DNA of 64,000 nucleotides from Selaginella moellendorffii (Eukaryota > Streptophyta > Lycopodiopsida > Selaginellales > Selaginellaceae): assembly GCF_000143415.4 (NCBI RefSeq), contig NW_003314293.1, forward strand, positions 602,473 to 666,472, given 5' to 3'. The notes beneath the pieces were generated by a model. It was not told where the DNA came from and searched no databases. It was given only the letters and a program-made list of their open reading frames with translations. This document shows positions 43,573 through 52,748 of the stretch, in pieces. Position numbers and translations under genes: made by a program. The stretch's first letter is position 1. Each line of letters starts with the position of its first letter.

Positions 43573-45510
43573 ATGGATCGGACGATCGATCGGACGCAAG
43601 CATTTATGAGAATTGGGCATGGCGCGAGCAGGGAGGAGATCGATGCTGCCGCGGCGGTGTCCAGTTTCGCGGATCTCGCGAAGGGCTGTGCTGCGAGGAG
43701 GGATTTGGGCGAGGCGCGGAGGATCTGCGCTGCGATTGTGGAGAGCGGGCTTGGGAGCGATGGGTATCTCGCGAATTTGCTCGTCCAGATGTTTGGGGGA
43801 TGTGGGGATGTGGGCGCTGCTAGGGAGGTGTTTGATCGGATGGAGCGGCGGGATGTTTTCTCGTGGAATCTCATGATCCAGGCGTACGCGAGGAATGGGT
43901 TTCTCCAGGAGGCAAAGGCGGTGTTTGAGGAGATGCCGTGCAGAGATCTCGTCTCGTGGAATTGCTTGATTGCGGCATTTGCCCAAAGCGGGCATTTGGA
44001 CGAAGCTTATGGGCTATACATTGAAATGCCAGACACGAATCTAATCACAGCAAACACTATGATCGCAATGTTTGTGCACAATAGCGATTTCACATCTGCT
44101 AAGATTGTTTTTGATCGAATGCCACACAGAGATTTGGCATCGTGGAACTCCATGTTCCAAGCATTTGCCCAAGAAGGGCATCTTTATCAGGCAAAATCAG
44201 TGTTTGATTCTATGCCGGAACGCAATGTGGTCTCCTGGACAGCCATGATTCTCGTGTTTGGCCTGATGGGGAATATTTCAGATGCCGTGAGAACATTCTC
44301 TCAAATGCCCACCAGGAACATTGTGTCATGGACTTCGCTCTTCCAGGCTTACATCCTCAATGGGCATTTGGACGCGGCAAAGTCTACGTTTGATCAAATG
44401 CCGGAGTGGGATCTCGTCTCCTACACGTACATGATCGAAGCTTTCGCATCGAGCGGGAATCTGGAGCTCGCCAGAGGCCTGTTCGATCGAATTCCCGAGC
44501 AGAACATCGTTACTTTGGGAGGAATCCTCAAAGCTTACGTTGAGAGCGGGCATTTGGAGGAGGCCAAGGTTTTGTTCCAAGGAATGCCTGTGAAAAACAT
44601 CGTGTGTTGCAATGCGATGATCGCGGCACTGGGTCAGACCGGGGATCTGCTCCAAGCTCGCGCGATCTTTGACGCTATGATCCAGAGGGACATCGTGTCT
44701 TGGAACTCGATGCTTGAGGCCTGTGGATCGAATGGCGATCTGGATCAAGTCATGGAGCTGCTATCTCGAATGCCCAAGTGTGATCTTGTCAGCTGGAACA
44801 CTTTGATCGCAGCCCATGTCGAGAGAGGCCTCTTGATCGAGGCAAGGAAGTTCTTTGACGAGATGCCGATGAAGAACCTTGTGTGTTGGAACACTCTTCT
44901 CTCGGGGTACATTGCCAGGAACCTTGAAGAGGTGAAGTTTACGTTTGATAGCATGAAAGAATGGAATGTAATCTCGTGGACAACCATGGTGGCAGCGTTT
45001 AACCTCCATGGTTACGTTAACGAGGCAAAGCTGGTATTCACCCAAATGCCCGAGAGAGATATAGTGGCCTGGAATTCTATGGTTGCAGGATATGCCATGA
45101 ATGGGAATCTCTCAGATGCCATAAGAACATCCAACGCAATGCCCGAGAGAGATCTAGATTCTTGGAACGCAAGAACTGTTCTATACTTTCAATCTGATGG
45201 CAATCAAGAGAGCGTTCTCGAGCAATTCCACTTGATGAAAATCCATGGTTCTCGTATAGACAAGACGAGTTTCATCAATGTTCTCACGGCTTGTAGCCAC
45301 CATGGGGACGTGACTGCTGGATCATCAAATCTTCTATCAATGAGCTATGATCACGGCATTTCTCCCATTAGAGAGCACTACTGCTGCATGATTGACACCT
45401 TGGGACGAGCAGGCAAGCTTAGAGACGCTAGAGATTTGATCGAAAAGATGCCCTTTGAGCCAAGCTTAATCGCGTGGACAACACTATTCGCTGGCTGTAA
45501 GAGTTTATAA
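43573..45510 (+). CDS. PLS-class pentatricopeptide repeat protein, truncated E region
   Basis: Intronless, about 645 residues from the first Met of PPR-like sequence (MDRTIDRTQ); Met12 is an alternative. Repeats begin with ARRICAAIVESGLGSDGYLA and continue as VFSWNLMIQAYARNGFLQEA, DLVSWNCLIAAFAQSGHLDE and so on. The C-terminus reads EHYCCMIDTLGRAGKLRDAR, MPFEPSLIAWTTLFAGCKSL and stops where an E domain would begin. Lacking E+ and DYW, it could bind RNA but would need a partner in trans for editing. GC content is high at the 5' end and falls toward the 3' end, where an AT-rich island follows directly. A second, decayed copy of the last 150 bp lies at 47735-47880. Confidence 0.9.
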   Translation: MDRTIDRTQAFMRIGHGASREEIDAAAAVSSFADLAKGCAARRDLGEARRICAAIVESGLGSDGYLANLLVQMFGGCGDVGAAREVFDRMERRDVFSWNLMIQAYARNGFLQEAKAVFEEMPCRDLVSWNCLIAAFAQSGHLDEAYGLYIEMPDTNLITANTMIAMFVHNSDFTSAKIVFDRMPHRDLASWNSMFQAFAQEGHLYQAKSVFDSMPERNVVSWTAMILVFGLMGNISDAVRTFSQMPTRNIVSWTSLFQAYILNGHLDAAKSTFDQMPEWDLVSYTYMIEAFASSGNLELARGLFDRIPEQNIVTLGGILKAYVESGHLEEAKVLFQGMPVKNIVCCNAMIAALGQTGDLLQARAIFDAMIQRDIVSWNSMLEACGSNGDLDQVMELLSRMPKCDLVSWNTLIAAHVERGLLIEARKFFDEMPMKNLVCWNTLLSGYIARNLEEVKFTFDSMKEWNVISWTTMVAAFNLHGYVNEAKLVFTQMPERDIVAWNSMVAGYAMNGNLSDAIRTSNAMPERDLDSWNARTVLYFQSDGNQESVLEQFHLMKIHGSRIDKTSFINVLTACSHHGDVTAGSSNLLSMSYDHGISPIREHYCCMIDTLGRAGKLRDARDLIEKMPFEPSLIAWTTLFAGCKSL

Positions 45511-45542
45511 TTTTATAGTATGCTTTAGATTCAATATTTTGG

Positions 45543-45645
45543 GTGCGCGGGTCGCTTGTGGGCGGGGACAGCACGAATTGGGCCAAATGCCACGTGAATC
45601 ACAGCAGGCTGCTAAATTTTGGAAATCTGCGATGGAAAGGTACAA
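45543..45645 (+). pseudogene. Duplicated, decayed piece of ERV1 exon 1
   Basis: GGGTCGCTTGTG, GGGCCAAATGCC, CGTGAATCA and GCGATGGAAAGGT line up in order with the first exon of the ERV1 gene at 48266-48412, with an internal deletion of about 45 bp and substitutions. There is no start codon. Weak similarity continues to about 45700. It sits 33 bp after the stop codon of the PPR gene. Confidence 0.75.
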
Positions 45646-46444
45646 TTTGCCACGCACACAAAAATCTGCTGCAATTTAACAATTGCAACTGTGTACAAGG
45701 GAATTGCCTGGAGGGATCTGTAATTGGGCAATTTGGGAGAGTTATGTCCCACTTAAGCCTGTGTAACCAGATTTCCAAATGCTAATTAAAACATTAAATT
45801 GATGTTTGAAGTTACTTTAGAATTAAGATTTCTCCCAGTAAACAAAGTGTTATTGATTATAGATATAACTTTCATCCCAAAGATTTCTATGCTTTGGAAT
45901 TGGCTTGAGCTGAGTTGCGATAATCGGAGAGTTTCAATAAATCCCCTTACAAGGCATCTAGGGCTCCTTGTGCCTCAATGATTTCTCATTGTTATTAGTG
46001 TTGAGTAGGCAAAGTTAATAGTCCCAAGTGATTTGTGAGTATCTAAGAGTGAGTTTAACACTAGTGTTGTGTTCTTTTGGCTGGGTCCTCTCTTGTGAGG
46101 CTTTTGTAAGTTTTTCTTGCACTTTGGTGGCTCTTTTGGGGGTGCATGTGGGCAAGCATAAGAATGATGCTTGAGGCCTGATTGAGCCCTACACTAGTTC
46201 CCCAAGAACTAGTTACATGTAGTAGCAACTAGTGAGGAATATCTATGCAAGCCAAAGGCTCCTTAATTAGGGACTCTTCTCTTTGGTCAATGATAAGTTT
46301 TTCAAAAGTCAAGGGTCTTACTCTTATTGGAATGACAAAATTAAGATTACGCCAGAAAAATTAGGATTGGTCGTCAAAAGCAGTTTTATTTTATATGCTA
46401 AAATACAACTTAACTAAAATATGGTTACATTTTGAAACATCATA
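45646..46444. other. AT-rich sequence before the lectin gene
   Basis: Composition becomes AT-rich from about 45.78 kb. Short plus frames only (45799-45981). No element was recognised. Confidence 0.4.
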
Positions 46445-47335
46445 ATGGTAATCTACCAACTTATTTATTCTATTTTCATATTATTTCTTTTTGAAATTGA
46501 GAGTGCATCAATTGAATTTGGATTTAAAGGAAGCACAAATGATGTTGATATGAAAACAATTGTAAATTCTATAGATTTTATAATCTCAACTCTTAGTCAA
46601 CAAGATGATTATCCAGAAAATTGGTCACATGCTATTACAATACCTTTATCATTAGGAATAGTAACCATAAAATTATCACGATTTATAGGAAGACCTCCAA
46701 ATTGTGCATCAAGTGGAAGTACAAATAGAAGAATAAAAGGGGTAACTATGTATAATAGTTTTAAAAATTTATTAAATTACAATTCCCTTAAAATAATAGA
46801 AGCTGCTGCAAGTTATGCAATATTAACCTCTATACAATATCAAATTTATTATAGTCGAGATGGCTCTTATGAATCAGAAATTTATAATATTCAAAGTACA
46901 CAATCTCTTGAGGATTGTAATATATTTAAAAGTACTTTATATAGCGGTTCTAAACATAAACCTCATCATACTTTATTTACAAATGACTATTTGATATCTC
47001 CAAATTCTAAAAATATTTTATTTTTACATTTAAATTGCAATTTAGTTTTATATTCAGGAAAAACTAAGTTATGGCAAACTTTAACTATGAAAAAAACTAT
47101 TACCCAATGTTACTTGAGATTACAAAATGATGGTAACTTAGTATTATATTCAAAAATAAATATAGTTGAATGGTCTATAAATATATATTGTAAAAGTAAG
47201 GAGCAGTTAATTTGTATTTTACCAACTTTTCTTAGTTTACAAGATGATTGCAATTTAGTAATATATTCTTCAATATCACCAAATACACAGCTATGGGCAA
47301 CAAATACTATAAATAATAATAAATGTATTAATTAG
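46445..47335 (+). CDS. Secreted GNA-type (B-lectin) mannose-binding lectin-like protein
   Basis: A 296-residue intronless frame with very AT-rich codons. Residues 1-22 form a signal peptide (MVIYQLIYSIFILFLFEIES). Residues 25-150 show no family I know. The C-terminal 130 residues are a GNA-type lectin fold. The start resembles STLYSGSK..NDYLISPN, and three QxDxNxVxY-type sites follow: LHLNCNLVLY (site 1, Gln and Asp lost), LQNDGNLVLY and LQDDCNLVIY (sites 2 and 3, conserved with Leu/Ile for Val). Each is followed by a W-containing turn (KLWQT, VEWSI, QLWATNT). Such lectins bind mannose glycans outside the cell or in defence. The N-terminal domain and the codon bias are unlike the neighbouring genes. 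Confidence 0.75.
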   Translation: MVIYQLIYSIFILFLFEIESASIEFGFKGSTNDVDMKTIVNSIDFIISTLSQQDDYPENWSHAITIPLSLGIVTIKLSRFIGRPPNCASSGSTNRRIKGVTMYNSFKNLLNYNSLKIIEAAASYAILTSIQYQIYYSRDGSYESEIYNIQSTQSLEDCNIFKSTLYSGSKHKPHHTLFTNDYLISPNSKNILFLHLNCNLVLYSGKTKLWQTLTMKKTITQCYLRLQNDGNLVLYSKINIVEWSINIYCKSKEQLICILPTFLSLQDDCNLVIYSSISPNTQLWATNTINNNKCIN

Positions 47336-47734
47336 TTTATCTCTTATTTTTAGAGGTATTATATTATATTTATAAATTTATAAATTTAATAAATTTTATA
47401 GTAGTTTGTTTTAAAATTTAATACCATTTTTTACTAATTTATATTTTAATTTAGACATAGAAATAATCAGCTAATATTTGTGGAAGAATTCATTTTCTAA
47501 GATGTAGCCTATTTGTTTCAGAAATAAATATTCTAAGGGTATGTATAGATCAAAGAAATATTTTAATTAGGCAACATGTAATTATAATAGTTAACAGTAA
47601 TTAAAAATATTGTAAGATTTTAAGACTGACAGGCCAATTCTCATATTAAAAATTTCATATAGAGTGAGGTAGTCAGCTATTTCTTCAGTGAGTAGATTAC
47701 ATACATCATACAAACACATATCTAAATCCTGTCA
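47336..47734. other. AT-rich sequence after the lectin gene
   Basis: No open frame or element seen. Confidence 0.4.
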
Positions 47735-47880
47735 ATACTGTATAATTATGGTGCTTCTCACATTAGAGGACATTATTGTTACATGATTAATATCTTGGAG
47801 ATAAACTTAGAAGAAACTTTGATTGAAAATATGCCCTTTGAGCCGAGCTAGCTAACTGTAAGATATAATTTGTAGAATAT
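47735..47880 (+). pseudogene. AT-shifted decayed copy of the PPR gene 3' end
   Basis: ATGCCCTTTGAGCC, ACATGATTA and the flanking bases align with 45345-45500 of the PPR gene (encoding HYCCMIDTL to MPFEPS). Most differences are C to T or G to A, for example TGCTGCATGATTGAC becoming TGTTACATGATTAAT. Small deletions remove the frame. The intact ERV1 gene starts about 370 bp further on. Confidence 0.8.
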
Positions 47881-48253
47881 ACTATAGATCATAACACTTC
47901 TAAGGAATTATTAGCTATGCTGGCCTAAATAAAATTAAATAGATGTTTTAGTGTGATAGAGAAATATGGAAAATACACACACATAAAAAACTTAATAGAA
48001 GGAAATTTTCCAATTTTCTGGGAAGATTTATATGATCCAATGAGGTGATAGCACAGCTCTCAGAATGTGGAGCAGCATTGGTGGAACCACGGCAGACACA
48101 AGAGGACAATCCAAAACCAGCTGCTGTGGGATGAATTGGCCCTTAAAAGATGGCTAAAAATTACCATAAGATCCAAGATTCTAAGATTCAAGATGTTTAA
48201 CCCCTAGAAAGTAAAATAAATGCTTAAGCTTGTTTCCATATTAGGGTTCGTCC

Positions 48254-49191
48254 ATGGCCGGTGATTGCTGGGTCGCTTGTGTTGGCGGTGACAACACGAG
48301 CTGGGCCAAATGCCGCGTGAATCAGCGGCAGCAGCTGCTGCATTGGGTGGAGGCGGGGCGAAATTTCTTCCACTGGCTTGTTGCGCCCGAGGAGGATCGG
48401 CGATGGAAAGGTGTGCATTTCGCCAGGATCGCTGGCGACAAATCCCTGATCGGCACCGGCGAGTCCCTGATTGCCACTGGCAAGTCCCTGATCGCCACTA
48501 GCGATTCCCTTCCGCAAAAATCTAGCGCAATTGAGCCGTTGCCACTGGATGATTACGATGTGAGTCTGTAAGTGCCAGCCACTCTTCTCTCTATCGTTCT
48601 CAGTTGGAATTAAACTTCCAGGAGCTACAACCGGATTTAACTTCGCTACAATCTCCTGTGACAAGAGAAGATCTGGGACGAGCTACATGGACTTTTCTTC
48701 ACAGTCTCGCAGCTCAGGTATATTGGATCCCCCGAATTTCTTTGCTCTTCCGAACGAAAGTTTCTTTGGATTTGCAGTATCCAGATAAGCCAACACGACA
48801 GCAGCAAAAGGACGTGCGAGAGCTTATGGCGATCATCTCGAGAATGTATCCTTGCAAAGAATGCGCGGATCATTTCAAAGAAGTGCTCAAGTAAGCTAGA
48901 GCTTTTACTTCGCTGTTAAAAGTCTTTCTTTTTTTCTTTTTTCCTGTGTAGATCGAATCCTGTCCGCGCTAACTCTGGCGTGGATCTATCGCAGTGGATG
49001 TGTCGAGTACACAACATTGTCAATAGAAGGTAGAGAGTATCTGAAAGTTCTTGGTTTTGCATAACAATTTTGATGCGCACAGTCTTGGAAAGCCTCAATT
49101 TTCTTGCGAGCGTGTGGATGCGAGATGGGGTGCGCTCCACTGCGACGGCGCTTGTGATGTTCATGGCCGCCTACACAGCATGAAGAGCTGA
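48254..49191 (+). CDS. ERV1: FAD-linked sulfhydryl oxidase ERV1/ALR
   Basis: Five exons (48254-48559, 48604-48717, 48778-48890, 48952-49029, 49083-49191) join in phase to 239 residues. The core LGRATWTFLHSLAAQYPDKP, DVRELMAIISRMYPCKECAD and HFKEVL carries the active-site CxxC (PCKEC). WMCRVHNIVNRSLGKPQFSC supplies the FAD-binding helix and a structural cysteine. The enzyme oxidises thiols in the mitochondrial intermembrane space. As in plant forms, the shuttle disulfide is C-terminal, but here it reads HCDGACDVHG, a CX3C, whereas Arabidopsis ERV1 has CX4C. The N-terminus is unusually long and contains three 7-residue repeats (SLIxTGx). The stop codon is 2 bp from that of the convergent phosphatase gene. 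Confidence 0.95.
48443..48505 (+). repeat. 21-bp tandem repeat in the ERV1 N-terminus
   Basis: Three copies of a 21-bp unit beginning TCCCTGATCGGCACCGGCGA encode SLIGTGE, SLIATGK and SLIATSD. Because the unit is a multiple of three, copy number can change without breaking the frame. Confidence 0.85.
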
Positions 49192-49193
49192 TC

Positions 49194-50168
49194 TTACGTC
49201 GCCCTGAGGTCTAGTATATCAAGCAAATGGTTTTCAATGTCTTTTGGAGAGCTCCAGAGATGGAGGTTGGCTTTGAAAATCTCACGATTGTTCTCTATAT
49301 GCTTTGCCAGGGGAAATCTATAGCCAGAAACGAGAAGGAAAGTTAAAAGCATGAGTTGTTCGATCAACTTACTCGACTCGAGCAAGAAGATGGTCGTTTA
49401 CTTTGAGCCGCAGAGAAGGGCAGATATCTCCTCGACCATCTCCAATGTAAACTACTCGATTTTCAGCTGGTTTGGAGCTGAGAATTCTATCGAGAATAAG
49501 ACCCTGGAATTGAAAAAGAATTGGAAAACGAAGAAGAAAGAACTTTGTATGTATTTAGGCCTACCTTGCACATATTTGGAGGACAAATCAAGCAACCATG
49601 AGGAACTTCGGAAGATTGATACGGCCGGACTCTAAGCAGGCCATGATCGTCAAGACTCGCGGGATTTGTGTGAATCTCGGAGAAGAATCGAGTGAGATTG
49701 AAATTGTCGAGGATAGTTTGGATGAAAAGCGTGTTGGCATCGCTAATAATCTGGAGCTCGTATCTGCAAGAAGTTGGATCTTAGAACTTATAGAGTGGAT
49801 CAAGGCAAAGTTCCCGAAAGAACTAAGTTTATAAGAACGAATCTCACCCAGCTGCTGCTACTGCTCTGATGGCTCTCGACATGGAGGAATCGAGCGGGAT
49901 TGTTCGCAAGCTCGCTTCGATCTCGGCTAGAGTTCTTCCTCGAGACATGATCTCCACCATCATAGTATCCTGCCAAGAACAAGAGAGAAAGTTCTTGACA
50001 GACAGGAGAGAAGAAAGAATTCATCGTTACCATTAGATCCGTCCAAGGGAGACTTCTTCGCAAAGAACGCATTAGATCCGAAGCGCCCATTTGCTCCACC
50101 ACGAATGTATCACTGTTACAATTGATGAGGCTCCAGTCGAAATCAAACACCACAATGGAGCTCGCCAT
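49194..50168 (-). CDS. HAD-type phosphatase of the PECP/PS2 (PHOSPHO1-like) family
   Basis: Five exons (50168-50031, 49969-49848, 49763-49565, 49503-49373, 49317-49194) join in phase to 237 residues. Motif I is VVFDFDWSLINCNSDTF (nucleophile DFD), motif II lies in LQIISDANTLFIQTILD, and motif III-IV is VVYIGDGRGDICPSL. Plant relatives dephosphorylate phosphoethanolamine/phosphocholine or pyrophosphate and are induced by phosphate starvation; the exact substrate is not predictable. The gene is convergent with ERV1 (stops 2 bp apart) and divergent from the CCA-adding enzyme (94 bp between start codons), so both ends are shared. Confidence 0.9.
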
Positions 50169-50262
50169 GGCCTCGAGAGAAGCTCTCGAGAACTAGTCTA
50201 CTGAGATTATTCGAAGAGAATCTTCCTTCCTTATATTTGGGTTTAGGGTTTTTTGGGCATCA
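50169..50262. promoter_or_regulatory. 94-bp bidirectional promoter with telo-box
   Basis: The start codons of the phosphatase (minus) and the tRNA nucleotidyltransferase (plus) are 94 bp apart. TTAGGGTTT (telo-box, reverse orientation) lies at 50243-50251. No TATA box is clear. Confidence 0.55.
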
Positions 50263-52632
50263 ATGCTCGTTGCCGCCACTCCGGGATCGTTCGCGCTCTC
50301 CCGATTGCTCGCCGCGAGGCTGCATTGCGCGCGATTCGCACCGCGCTGCTCGATGTGCGCGCTGCCGGACGCTGCCGCGAGGAAGCGGAAGAGGATGGAT
50401 GTCGAAATTCGCGACACGGTGAAGCTAAGCGCCGAGGAGGAGAAGATCTTTGACAGGCTCCTGGCGGTCGAGCGGCATTTCGGCCTAGGAACGCAGCTGC
50501 GCGTCGCCGGCGGATGGGTTCGTGACAAGGTGAGAGATTCTAGTCCCAAACGAAGAAAATTGGTTTGATTCTCGTGTTCTTCCAGCTCCTAGGGAAGGAT
50601 TGCTACGATATCGATATTGCGCTGGACAACATGCTTGGTCGCGATTTCTGCGAGAAGGTGAACGAGTATTTGAAGAGCATTGGCGAGGAGACGAAGAGCG
50701 TGGGAGTGATACTGAGGTAAGCGTCTATAAGTTTTTCATGGAGACAACCTTTTCTGTCCTTTTGTTTCCCTCCCAGCAATCCTGATCAGTCGAAGCATCT
50801 AGAGACTGCAAGAATGAAAATCGAAGATGTTTGGGTTGATTTCGTCAACCTTCGAGCAGAGACATATGCTGATGATAGCCGGATCCCTTCTACCATGGTA
50901 AGAATGCTGCTTTTCGAGTCCTTGTATCTTTTGCTTCTGGCTACAGGAATTTGGAACTCCCAAGCAGGACGCAGAGCGCAGGGACCTGACGATAAACAGG
51001 TAAACTTCGTCCCAACTTACAGCGACCTGACTTCCAATTTGGCAGTCTGTTCTACAACATCAACACTGGGCACGTTGAGGACCACACGGATAGAGGCAAG
51101 TGTGTTTTTAGCTGCAAATCGGAAACTCCATTTATTCCCACTCTCAGGTCTTCGGGACTTAAAGGTCGGAGTAATCGCAACACCGCTTGAGCCACACGTA
51201 ACCTTTCTCGACGATCCGCTGCGTGTCCTGAGATCTGTTCGATTTGGTAAGAATGTTGTTTGATACTTCAATATTTATCTCGGGAAGCAATTGTTTTTCC
51301 AGCTTCACGCTTTGGTTTTGAGCTTGAAGACGATCTTCGGGCCGCGGCTTCCACGGGTGAAGTGAGGGATGCTCTCGAAAGAAAGATAAGCAGAGAAAGA
51401 ATAGGCCATGAGGTATACCCTTGAATCTCCCTATGAAACATCTCTGATATCTTTCGTTCGATTGAATCAGGTCGAGCTTATGCTTTTAGGCAATGATCCG
51501 ACTCAGGCGATGGAACTCCTGCTTGACTTGAAGCTCTTTCGATCTGTTTTTACCCCACCGGCACCGTTGTTAGTAGATGGATGGGAGAGGTAGACCGTTC
51601 AATGGTTTTGGTGTTGTGCTTATTGGTTTGCAATCTCCAGGTTGTGTGTGCAGCACATTCACGCTGCATGGGACGTTCTTCAGCTCGTCAATGTTAAACT
51701 GACCGTAAGCTCGATTAATTTTAAAGTCACATATCTGACTAGCAGCTTAACTGGCAGGCAGAGCATAAGTTGAAGTTCTTGCTAGCTGCCCTCCTCTTTC
51801 CATTACAGGATTCAACATACGAAGGAAAGAAGCGGAAGAAGGCTAGCAGCTATGCTCAAATAAGTCGTTTTACTGACTGTTCCAGCTTTGCAGTTTCCAA
51901 GCACAAGCTTCATCATACGAGAGTCTCTGAAACTTAAGAATGCTGATGCGGACGGAGTAGGTTCTTCATGTATATCGATATTTGCTACTAACACATTGTT
52001 TCAGGTTGTGGACTTGCATCGATCCGCCAGAAAGTTTGACAGGCTCGAGGATGTTCTTCTGTCAGATGCTGCTGAAGTAATTACCGCTCATGCCGCCGCA
52101 AACACTCGGGAAGAAGTCCAAAGACTAGAAGCAGGTGACGCTTTTGCTTGGGTTTGTTCCTCATGCGCTGAGGATCGAATTTTTGTAGGATTGGAACTCA
52201 TGGAAATCAAGGAGTTGTGGCGGGCAGCGTTAGTACTCTCGTCACTCAACGACCTGCTAGAAAACCAAGCCTGGGATGCGCAAGAGAAAGCAAAGGTGTG
52301 CACTTCCGTCATGGACTTCATCTCGAAGCAAGGTAAAGTGAACTTCATATGTAGTGAGCACGGTGCGAGTGAAATATACAGGATTGGACGAGTCATGGAA
52401 CACAAAGCCTCTTCTGGATGGAAAGGAAATAATGGCGGAGTTCCAGCTCAAGGGAGGCCCTGCCGTGAAGCACCTGGTAAGTAAATAGATTATAATCCAC
52501 TTTGGTTTCCACTCATGTATTCGAGCAATGCAGAAGGACTTGTCAATCCAGTGGCAGCTCGCACACCCGACTGGAACAGCGGGAGAGTGTAGAGAGTGGC
52601 TCAAACTAGAACACGCGAAGGGAAACAAGTAA
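50263..52632 (+). CDS. tRNA nucleotidyltransferase (CCA-adding enzyme)
   Basis: A multi-exon gene (about ten exons, short introns). The Arg/Ala-rich N-terminus is a likely organelle transit peptide; an internal Met (MDVEIRD) could give a cytosolic form, as known for plant CCA enzymes. Class II nucleotidyltransferase signatures are RVAGGWVRDK (residues about 80-90) and CYDIDIALDNMLGRDF with the catalytic DxD. VWVDFVNLRAETYADDSRIP, LFYNINTGHVEDHTDR-type and FLDDPLRVLRSVRFASRFGF mark the head and neck domains. The C-terminal exon ends QWQLAHPTGTAGECREWLKL. The enzyme adds CCA to tRNA 3' ends. It faces a convergent carboxylesterase 116 bp downstream. Confidence 0.93.
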
Positions 52633-52748
52633 TCTGCGCGATTCACCGTCCAAGTGAGTGAAAGTTTTCCCAGTTTCGTGCTCAAGCTCTTTCCATTTCC
52701 CAGATTTTTGCGAAGAATACAACCATTGCTAGCTACCAAAGATTTAAA

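Noticed and set aside
49351-49834. Two plus-strand frames over the HAD phosphatase
   Set aside because: They run across introns of the minus-strand gene, whose exons fit in phase with all catalytic motifs.
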